Assembly (NCBI GenBank): GCA_012511735.1
Contig: JAAZFK010000165.1
Span: forward strand, 1 to 10,681
Reading direction: 5' to 3'
Origin: Clostridiaceae bacterium
GTDB taxonomy: Bacteria; Bacillota; Clostridia; Saccharofermentanales; DTU023
DNA length: 10,681 nt
In this document: positions 1 through 5,545 of the stretch, one piece after another
Numbering within the stretch: the first letter of the stretch is position 1
Layout: every line of letters starts with the position of its first letter
Made by a program: the position numbers and the translations under genes
Notes under the pieces: generated by a model
The model's input: the letters and a program-made list of their open reading frames with translations, nothing else
Database searches by the model: none
Told to the model about the DNA's origin: nothing

Positions 1-2
1 TC

Positions 3-47
3 GCGGGCAACTTTATGAGCAAATCTTTAAGAAAGGAGGAGTGTTGA
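3..47 (+). CDS. Possible 3' end of the gene upstream of rpsL (partial)
   Basis: Frame 3 is open from the window edge for 14 codons, reads AGNFMSKSLRKEEC and stops at TGA 45-47. The stop overlaps the rpsL ATG as TGATG, a typical overlap between coupled genes, and the rpsL Shine-Dalgarno (AAAGGAGG, 32-39) would lie inside its last codons. In Bacillota the gene before rpsL is usually rpoC or a small L7Ae-like gene. The visible tail is too short to assign to either, and this stretch could also be plain leader. Confidence 0.3.
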   Translation, partial: AGNFMSKSLRKEEC

Positions 48-472
48 TGCCTACGTTCAACCAGTTGGTAAACAAGGGACGGAGATCGAAGAAAAGTAAG
101 ACCAGCGTTCCGGCACTGGCTTCAGGGCTGAATACCTTGAAGCGCCGCGCTTCCTATTACGCGTCACCGCAAAAACGCGGGGTTTGCACCGTGGTCAAAA
201 CAACTACGCCAAAGAAGCCTAACTCTGCGCTTCGCAAGGTGGCTCGTGTCCGTCTTACCAATCAGCACGAGGTCTTTGCCTATATCCCCGGAATCGGTCA
301 TAACTTGCAAGAGCATAGTGTGGTTCTGATTCGCGGTGGTCGTGTCAAGGATCTGCCGGGCGTTCGTTATCACGTGATACGCGGAACGCTTGATACGGCG
401 GGTGTGACTGATCGGAAACAAAGCCGTTCCAAGTACGGGGCCAAGCGCCCAAGGGTCGCCAAGACCAAGTAA
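47..472 (+). CDS. rpsL: 30S ribosomal protein S12
   Basis: S12 sits at the decoding centre of the small ribosomal subunit and helps control decoding accuracy. The 141-residue product starts MPTFNQLVNKGRR, as the family does. It carries the conserved loop TTTPKKPNSALRK (about 52-64) and GGRVKDLPGVRYH (about 97-109). The lysines where classical streptomycin-resistance changes occur are present, as is the aspartate of KDLPG, the usual methylthiolation site. An in-frame GTG at 41 would add two residues, but ATG 47 gives the family N terminus and sits 7 nt after AAAGGAGG (32-39). It is a little longer than the E. coli protein, as is usual in Gram-positive bacteria. First gene of the str operon seen here, with rpsG next after an unusually long gap. 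Confidence 0.98.
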   Translation: MPTFNQLVNKGRRSKKSKTSVPALASGLNTLKRRASYYASPQKRGVCTVVKTTTPKKPNSALRKVARVRLTNQHEVFAYIPGIGHNLQEHSVVLIRGGRVKDLPGVRYHVIRGTLDTAGVTDRKQSRSKYGAKRPRVAKTK

Positions 473-503
473 CGACCAGCGGTTGGACAAACATGCAAAG
501 GAG

Positions 504-533
504 AACACGCCTCTTTATTTAGGCCTGTTTTTT
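504..533 (+). terminator. Terminator-like hairpin between rpsL and rpsG (possible attenuator)
   Basis: AACACGCCT (504-512) pairs with AGGCCTGTT (521-529) with one C-C mismatch around an 8-nt loop, and the T run extends to 533. The outer sequences CATGCA (492-497) and TGCATG (535-540) are perfect complements, so the fold could extend to 492-540. Seen directly: the inverted repeat and U tract. Inferred: partial termination or attenuation inside the operon. Confidence 0.5.
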
Positions 534-539
534 GTGCAT

Positions 540-549
540 GACACGTGTC
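540..549. repeat. Perfect 10-bp palindrome GACACGTGTC
   Basis: A complete palindrome centred on CACGTG lies in the rpsL-rpsG gap, just after the terminator-like hairpin. It could be an operator half-site pair, part of an RNA structure, or chance. Nothing else identifies a binding protein. Confidence 0.35.
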
Positions 550-572
550 CATATCGTGAGTACCTGTGGTTT

Positions 573-594
573 CGGGTTGTTTAAGCAGAACCCG
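573..594 (+). promoter_or_regulatory. Hairpin upstream of the rpsG ribosome-binding site
   Basis: CGGGTT (573-578) and AACCCG (589-594) form a perfect 6-bp stem with a 10-nt loop, ending 10 nt before the AAAGGAGG of rpsG (605-612). In E. coli, S7 represses its own translation by binding the rpsL-rpsG intercistronic RNA. A similar role here is a guess from position, not from recognised sequence. Confidence 0.35.
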
Positions 595-620
595 CATAAT
601 CATGAAAGGAGGGAAGACCA

Positions 621-1091
621 TTGCCAAGGAAAGGCCATATCCCCAAAAGAGAAGTGCTGCCCGATCCTGTCTACCATGACATAAGGGTGGCGAAGCTAAT
701 TAACAATGTGATGTTGGACGGCAAGAAAGACCTTGCCCAGAATATCGTGTACAACGCCTTCGATCTGATCGAAGCGCGGGCTGGCGAAGCGCCATTGGAA
801 GTGTTTAACAAAGCCATGGAAAACGTCATGCCTGTGCTCGAAGTCAAGGCACGCCGTGTCGGCGGATCCAACTATCAGGTTCCGATCGAAGTGCGGCCTG
901 ACAGACGTCAGACCCTGGCTTTGCGCTGGATTGTCCAGGCTGCGCGCACCAGAAGTGAGCGCACCATGAAAGAGCGGCTCGCCAATGAGTTGCTTGACGC
1001 GTCCAAGCAGGCCGGTGCGGCGCACCGTAAGAAAGAAGAGATCCACCGCATGGCAGAAGCCAATCGTGCCTTTGCCCACTACCGGTGGTAG
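621..1091 (+). CDS. rpsG: 30S ribosomal protein S7
   Basis: S7 is a primary assembly protein of the 30S head; it binds the 3' major domain of 16S rRNA and lines the E-site exit channel. The 156-residue product has the usual length and hallmarks: MPRKGHIPKREVLPDPVYHD at the N terminus, MLDGKKDLAQNIVYNAF, the central VGGSNYQVPIEVRPDRRQTL and the C-terminal MAEANRAFAHYRW. The start is TTG at 621, 8 nt after AAAGGAGG (605-612); no ATG gives the family N terminus. A TTG start in a highly expressed ribosomal gene may lower initiation and fits the structured leader upstream. fusA follows 33 nt after the stop. Confidence 0.98.
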   Translation: MPRKGHIPKREVLPDPVYHDIRVAKLINNVMLDGKKDLAQNIVYNAFDLIEARAGEAPLEVFNKAMENVMPVLEVKARRVGGSNYQVPIEVRPDRRQTLALRWIVQAARTRSERTMKERLANELLDASKQAGAAHRKKEEIHRMAEANRAFAHYRW

Positions 1092-1124
1092 AAAAGCTGA
1101 AGAAAGAAGCAGGAGAACAAACAG

Positions 1125-3197
1125 ATGCCAAGAGAATTCTCACTTGAGAATACAAGAAATATCGGCATCATGGCCCATATCGACGCCGGCAAAACGACGA
1201 CGACGGAACGTATCCTTTACTACACCGGACGGATCCACCGGCTTGGCGAGACGCACGAAGGCGCCGCCACGATGGATTGGATGCCCGAAGAACAAGATCG
1301 CGGGATAACGATTACCTCAGCCGCGACCACAACCATGTGGAAGGGATGCCGGATCAATATCATCGATACGCCCGGCCATGTCGATTTCACTGTCGAAGTT
1401 GAAAGATCGCTCCGAGTTTTAGACGGGGCGGTCACAGTTTTGTGCGCCAAAGGCGGCGTTGAGCCGCAGACGGAAACCGTCTGGCGCCAGGCCGACACCT
1501 ATGGGGTTCCCCGCATCGCCTACATCAACAAAATGGACATTGTCGGCGCCGATTTCTTTCATGTCGTCAAGATGATGGAGGACAGGCTCGGAACCAACGC
1601 GGTGCCGATCCAGCTGCCAGTCGGTAAAGAAGATTCCTTTATCGGCATCATCGACCTGATGACCATGAAGGCGGAACTCTATGAGGATGAGGACCTGGGC
1701 AAGACCATTACCGAGGCCGATATCCCTGAGGACCAGCTGGAGGAAGCAAAGGAATGGCGATCCAGGATGGTTGAGGCCATCTGTGAAACCGATGATGGCT
1801 TGGCTGAGAAATTTCTCAGCGACCAGGTGATTTCAGTTGAAGAATTGAAAAAAGCGCTTCGGAACGCGACCATCGCTACAGAGATTACCCCTGTGACCTG
1901 CGGTTCTTCCTACAAGAACAAGGGTGTTCAGATGTTGTTGGACGCCATGGTGGAATACCTGCCATCGCCCGTCGACATCCCGCCCGTGACAGGCATTGAC
2001 CCCAGAACCGGGGAAGAGTTGACCCGTCCCGCGGACGACAAGGCTCCTTTCTCTGCGCTGGCTTTCAAGGTCATGACCGATCCTTATGTGGGTCAGCTCT
2101 GTTTCTTCCGCGTGTACAGCGGCAGTCTCAAGGCCGGCACTTATGTGAGGAACGCCACCAAGGACAAGAGGGAGCGGATCGGCCGCATTCTGATGATGCA
2201 TGCCAACCACCGCTCGGACGCCAGTGAAGTCTACGCGGGCGACATCGCCGCAGCCGTCGGATTGAAAAATACCACGACCGGTGACACGCTGACGACAGAA
2301 CAAGCGCCCATCATTCTGGAGAGCATGGACTTTCCGGAACCGGTTATCTCGGTCGCCATCGAGCCCAAGTCCAAAGCCAGTCAGGACAAACTGGAAATTG
2401 CCCTGGCCAAACTGGCGGAGGAGGACCCCACCTTCCGGACCCGGGTCGACAAGGAAACGGGACAGATGATTGTCTCGGGCATGGGTGAACTCCACCTGGC
2501 CATCATCGTCGACCGGTTGCTTCGGGAGTTCAAGGTTGAGGCCAACGTAGGCCAGCCCCAGGTGGCATACCGTGAAACCATCACCAAAGCCGCCAAGGGT
2601 GAGGGCAGGTTCGTCCGTCAAACGGGGGGCCATGGCCAGTACGGTCACGCCATCATCGAAATTTCACCGCTTGAACCGGGAGAGGGCTTCGTTTTTGAAG
2701 ACAAAACGGTTGGAGGCGTGGTGCCCAAGGAATTTATCAAACCGGTTGAAGAAGGCATCCGTGACGCCATGAACGGCGGCGTGGTCGCCGGCTACCCGGT
2801 TGTCGACCTGAAGGCCACCCTGATCGATGGCTCCGCCCATGACGTGGACTCGTCGGACATCGCCTTCCGGATCGCCGGCTCCATGGCCTTGAGAGATGCG
2901 CTGAAACGGGCGGATTCCATCCTGATGGAGCCCATCATGAAGGTGGATGTCATCGTCCCGAGCGAATATCTGGGCGACGTCCTGGCCGATCTGAGCGCCA
3001 GGCGGGGTCAGATCCAGGGCATGGAGGCGACCCACAACGCGCAGGTCGTTGACGCCTTCGTCTCATTATCGGAGATGTTCGGCTACGCGACCGCCTTGAG
3101 GTCAAGGACACAGGGAAGAGGAGTGTTTACCATGCAGGCCAGTCACTTCGAGCAAGTGCCGGAAAGCATCCGGGTCAATATGGTGACACACCGTTAA
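1125..3197 (+). CDS. fusA: Translation elongation factor G (EF-G)
   Basis: EF-G is the GTPase that drives translocation of tRNA and mRNA on the ribosome and, with RRF, ribosome recycling. The 690-residue protein is full length. GTPase motifs are AHIDAGKTT (17-25), RGITI (59-63), DTPGH (81-85), NKMD (135-138) and the later CGSSYKNKG. Domain II follows, then domains III-V, with SGMGELHLAIIVDRL in domain III and RGQIQGME with the MFGYATALRSRTQGRG segment near the end. Start ATG 1125 is preceded by AGGAG (1111-1115). It lies between rpsG and tuf in conserved order. Long open frames on the opposite strand here are shadows of its codon bias. Confidence 0.98.
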   Translation: MPREFSLENTRNIGIMAHIDAGKTTTTERILYYTGRIHRLGETHEGAATMDWMPEEQDRGITITSAATTTMWKGCRINIIDTPGHVDFTVEVERSLRVLDGAVTVLCAKGGVEPQTETVWRQADTYGVPRIAYINKMDIVGADFFHVVKMMEDRLGTNAVPIQLPVGKEDSFIGIIDLMTMKAELYEDEDLGKTITEADIPEDQLEEAKEWRSRMVEAICETDDGLAEKFLSDQVISVEELKKALRNATIATEITPVTCGSSYKNKGVQMLLDAMVEYLPSPVDIPPVTGIDPRTGEELTRPADDKAPFSALAFKVMTDPYVGQLCFFRVYSGSLKAGTYVRNATKDKRERIGRILMMHANHRSDASEVYAGDIAAAVGLKNTTTGDTLTTEQAPIILESMDFPEPVISVAIEPKSKASQDKLEIALAKLAEEDPTFRTRVDKETGQMIVSGMGELHLAIIVDRLLREFKVEANVGQPQVAYRETITKAAKGEGRFVRQTGGHGQYGHAIIEISPLEPGEGFVFEDKTVGGVVPKEFIKPVEEGIRDAMNGGVVAGYPVVDLKATLIDGSAHDVDSSDIAFRIAGSMALRDALKRADSILMEPIMKVDVIVPSEYLGDVLADLSARRGQIQGMEATHNAQVVDAFVSLSEMFGYATALRSRTQGRGVFTMQASHFEQVPESIRVNMVTHR

Positions 3198-3204
3198 AAG
3201 GGAA

Positions 3205-3228
3205 AAGGGGGCTGTAACAGGCGCCCTT
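3205..3228 (+). promoter_or_regulatory. Hairpin in the fusA-tuf intergenic region
   Basis: The 137-nt gap between fusA and tuf begins with an imperfect hairpin: outer arms AAGGG/CCCTT (3205-3209, 3224-3228) and inner arms CTG/CAG (3212-3214, 3218-3220) around TAA. A second small inverted repeat TGCGC/GCGCA follows at about 3228-3247. The rest (3248-3320) is markedly AT-rich, including an A-rich run around 3279-3290, which could hold a separate tuf promoter. I found no convincing -35/-10 pair. No U tract follows the hairpin, so it is not a standard terminator. Confidence 0.3.
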
Positions 3229-3334
3229 GCGCGATGAAGATTGCGCATATACATGTTTTATGAGAAGATTGTAAGACTAAAAAAAATAAAATTATCAGAT
3301 CCAAATAACGATCGACCAGCAGGAGGATATCTGA

Positions 3335-4540
3335 ATGGGAAAACAGAAATTTGAAAGAACCAAACCACACGTCAACGTCGGGACGATTGGTCACGTCGAC
3401 CACGGCAAGACGACCTTGACAGCGGCCATCACCAAGGTGCTCTCAAGCGAGGGTCTGGCCAGTTTTACCGACTATGCCGCCATTGACAAGGCACCCGAAG
3501 AGAGAGCCCGCGGTATCACCATCAACGCCTCACACGTTGAGTACGAGACAGCCAGCCGCCACTATGCGCACGTTGACTGCCCGGGTCACGCTGACTACAT
3601 TAAGAACATGATCACAGGCGCAGCCCAGATGGACGGCGCCATCCTGGTCGTATCAGCTGTTGACGGCCCCATGCCCCAGACCCGTGAGCACATCCTGCTC
3701 GCCCGTCAGGTGGGTGTTCCCGCCATCGTCGTCTTCATGAACAAGACGGACCAGGTTGACGATCCTGAGATCCTGGATCTGGTCGAGATGGAGATCCGTG
3801 AGCGCCTGGACGAGTATGACTTCCCCGGCGACGATACGCCTATTATCCGCGGATCCGCCCTGCAGGCGCTGGAATCCGAAAGCACAGATCCCGATGATCC
3901 GGTTTACAAACCCATTCTGGAGCTGATGGAAGCCGTTGATACCTTCATCCCAACACCGGCCCGCCCGATCGACCAGCCTTTTGCCTGCCCGATCGAAGAC
4001 GTGATGACCATCACCGGCCGCGGTACCGTTGTAACCGGCCGTGTTGAGCGTGGACAGATTGACGTCAACAAGCCGGTTGAGATTGTTGGATTGGCTGACG
4101 AACCCAGGAAGACGGTTGTCACCGGGATCGAGATGTTCCGCAAGATGCTGGATCACGCCGAAGCGGGCGACAATGTCGGCCTGCTCCTGCGCGGTGTGTC
4201 CCGCGACGAGGTCCGCCGTGGCCAGGTCGTGGCAGCGCCCGGATCCATCAAGCCCCACACCAAGTTCATCGGCCAGGTCTACGTCCTGACCAAGGACGAG
4301 GGTGGACGTCACAAGCCCTTCTTCGACGGCTACCGTCCCCAGTTCTACTTCCGTACCACGGACGTGACAGGTGTGGCCCGTCTGCCGGAAGGTGTTGAGA
4401 TGTGTATGCCTGGCGACCACGTCGAGATTGATGTTGAGCTGATTACGCCAATCGCCATCGAGCCCGGCCTCAAATTCGCTATCCGCGAAGGTGGCAAAAC
4501 GGTCGGCTCAGGCACCGTCGTCAAAATCGTCGAGGACTGA
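3335..4540 (+). CDS. tuf: Translation elongation factor Tu (EF-Tu)
   Basis: EF-Tu delivers aminoacyl-tRNA to the ribosomal A site as a GTP ternary complex. The 401-residue protein has GTPase motifs HVDHGKTT (20-27), RGITI (59-63), DCPGHADY (81-88) and NKTD (136-139), then the two beta-barrel domains with GRGTVVTGRVERG, LLLRGVSRDEVRRGQV and GGRHKPFFDGYRPQFYFRT, ending REGGKTVGSGTV. ATG 3335 follows AGGAGG (3321-3326) by 8 nt. Ordinary EF-Tu does not carry Sec-tRNA; SelB does, and it must be encoded elsewhere if the organism decodes UGA as Sec, as this window suggests. It is the last gene of the str operon, with a terminator directly after it. Confidence 0.98.
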   Translation: MGKQKFERTKPHVNVGTIGHVDHGKTTLTAAITKVLSSEGLASFTDYAAIDKAPEERARGITINASHVEYETASRHYAHVDCPGHADYIKNMITGAAQMDGAILVVSAVDGPMPQTREHILLARQVGVPAIVVFMNKTDQVDDPEILDLVEMEIRERLDEYDFPGDDTPIIRGSALQALESESTDPDDPVYKPILELMEAVDTFIPTPARPIDQPFACPIEDVMTITGRGTVVTGRVERGQIDVNKPVEIVGLADEPRKTVVTGIEMFRKMLDHAEAGDNVGLLLRGVSRDEVRRGQVVAAPGSIKPHTKFIGQVYVLTKDEGGRHKPFFDGYRPQFYFRTTDVTGVARLPEGVEMCMPGDHVEIDVELITPIAIEPGLKFAIREGGKTVGSGTVVKIVED

Positions 4541-4565
4541 CAAGTCCTGACCACGATCAAAAAGT

Positions 4566-4605
4566 GAGGGCGCTCCGGGGATTGTTACCGGGGCGCTCTT
4601 TGTTT
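4566..4605 (+). terminator. Intrinsic terminator of the str operon
   Basis: GAG-(GG)-CGCTCCGG (4566-4578) pairs with CCGGGGCGCTC (4588-4598) in an 11-bp GC-rich stem with a 2-nt bulge and one G-U pair. It starts 26 nt after the tuf stop and is followed by TTTGTTT. Confidence 0.85.
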
Positions 4606-4650
4606 GCAAGGACTTATGAGACAATAAAAAGAGTCCAGGAGGTAGTCAAG

Positions 4651-5184
4651 ATGCAAGATATTCTATTAGTCGTTGATATGCAAAACGATTTTGTGGACGG
4701 TTCACTGGGAACCCCGGAAGCCCAATCAATCGTTTCTAATGTGGTGGAGAAAATGAAGGACTTCCAGGGACCGGTTCTCTTTACCCAGGACACGCACGGT
4801 GAAGATTACCTGGAAACCCAGGAGGGCAGGCTCCTCCCCGTTGAGCATTGCATCCGGGGGACCGAAGGATGGAAAATCGTCGACGACGTCGCGAGTGCCC
4901 GTCAGGGATCGGTGATCGAGAAGGATACCTTTGGCGCGCGCGACCTCCCGGGCCGTCTGCTGGAGATGAACCAGGAGGATCCCATCCGGTCCATCACCCT
5001 GGTCGGTCTTTGCACGGATATCTGTGTAATCTCCAACGCTTTAATGATCAAAGCCTACCTGCCCGAGGTCGAAATCCTGGTCGACGCTTCCTGCTGCGCC
5101 GGCGTCACCCCCGAGAGCCATAAGATCGCTCTGGAAGCCATGAAGGTCTGTCAGGTCAGCGTGACAGGTGAGGCTGACAACTAA
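4651..5184 (+). CDS. Isochorismatase/nicotinamidase-family cysteine hydrolase
   Basis: This 177-residue protein of the cysteine hydrolase superfamily probably hydrolyses an amide such as nicotinamide (NAD salvage), though the substrate cannot be read from sequence alone. The likely catalytic triad is D9 (in LLVVDMQNDFV), K91 (in IEKDTFGA) and C125 (in GLCTDICVISNAL). TQDTH (45-49) and VEHC (64-67) resemble the metal-binding region of nicotinamidases, and HCIRGTEGW is typical of the group. ATG 4651 follows a strong AGGAGG (4637-4642); upstream in-frame starts run back into the terminator and are unlikely. It is a separate unit after the str operon terminator. Its TAA (5182-5184) overlaps the stop codon of the convergent ArsC-like gene. 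Confidence 0.88.
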   Translation: MQDILLVVDMQNDFVDGSLGTPEAQSIVSNVVEKMKDFQGPVLFTQDTHGEDYLETQEGRLLPVEHCIRGTEGWKIVDDVASARQGSVIEKDTFGARDLPGRLLEMNQEDPIRSITLVGLCTDICVISNALMIKAYLPEVEILVDASCCAGVTPESHKIALEAMKVCQVSVTGEADN

Positions 5185-5543
5185 GTGCGGGCGGGCCGGA
5201 GCCCGTCGTAATCTCCTTCACGGTATCCGACCAGCACCTGGTCCTCCAGGACAAGAATCGGCCGTTTCACCAGCATGCCGTCGGTCGACAGGATGTCAAT
5301 CTTGTCATCTTCGGTCATGGCAGGCAACTTATCCTTGAGTTTGAGCTGGCGGTAGCTGGCGCCGCTGGTGTTGAAAAAAGCTTTGATCGGTTTGCCACTT
5401 TTGGCAATCCAGCTGGCCAGCTCCTCCCGGTTGGGTCTGTCCTTCTTGATATCACGGAAGAGATAAGGAATTTTGTTTTCATCAAGGAACCTCCTTGCTT
5501 TGCGGCAGGTCCCTCAAAGGGGGTAACAGACGAACAGGTTCAT
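5181..5543 (-). CDS. ArsC/Spx-family thiol oxidoreductase, predicted selenoprotein (UGA = Sec at residue 10)
   Basis: Read through one in-frame TGA, this gives a complete 120-residue protein of the ArsC/Spx/YusI thioredoxin-fold group. The N terminus reads MNLFVCYPL-U-GTCRKARRFLDEN. Relatives have a CxxC at this place (for example YPKCSTCQKAK), so the UGA replaces the first, nucleophilic cysteine and the second is C13. Family hallmarks follow the UGA for 110 codons without a stop: KPIKAFFNTSGASYRQLKLK (51-70), DGMLVKRPILVLE (88-100) and VLVGYREGDY (103-112). ATG 5543 has AAAGGAG (5556-5550) 6 nt upstream and starts 2 nt after the YqeC-MocA stop, implying coupled translation. Stop TAG is at 5183-5181. 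A SECIS-like hairpin follows the UGA, and a tRNA-Sec gene lies at 9219-9315. The likely role is disulfide or arsenate/peroxide-type redox chemistry; the substrate is unknown. Alternative: a nonsense-mutated gene, which the position of the UGA argues against. Confidence 0.88.
5483..5497 (-). promoter_or_regulatory. Candidate bacterial SECIS hairpin
   Basis: On the mRNA strand CAAGGA-GGU-UCCUUG forms a perfect 6-bp stem with a GGU triloop. The loop begins 22 nt after the UGA. A short stem-loop just downstream of the UGA, inside the coding region, with G at the start of the apical loop, is what is known of bacterial SECIS elements bound by SelB; the E. coli fdhF element also has G and U in its apical loop. 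An alternative pairing (GGGACCU with AGGUUCC) would compete and places the loop too near the UGA. No RNA folding program was run. Confidence 0.65.
5514..5516 (-). other. In-frame UGA read as selenocysteine
   Basis: This is codon 10 of the ArsC-like gene. It sits between the P-L and G-T-C residues of the redox motif, where cysteine-containing relatives have Cys. A TGC or TGT codon differs from TGA by one base. Termination here would give only a 9-residue peptide. Confidence 0.85.
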
Positions 5544-5545
5544 TT

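Noticed and set aside
1833..2648. Long antisense open frame (271 codons) inside fusA
   Set aside because: It lies opposite strongly conserved EF-G sequence and resembles no known protein; the codon bias of fusA explains it.
3653..4420. Long antisense open frame (255 codons) inside tuf
   Set aside because: It is a shadow of highly biased EF-Tu codons, with no family features.
5330..5482. Out-of-frame ATG (5482) after AAGGAGG within the ArsC-like gene, opening a frame of about 50 codons
   Set aside because: The peptide (MKTKFLISSVISRRT...) has no family character and is a shadow of the conserved Sec-ArsC frame. The Shine-Dalgarno-like bases are part of the hairpin.
5181..5543. Reading the ArsC-like gene as a pseudogene with a nonsense mutation
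   Set aside because: The UGA falls exactly on the catalytic Cys, the rest of the frame is intact and conserved, a SECIS-like hairpin follows and a tRNA-Sec gene is in the window. Decay would not be expected to pick that codon.
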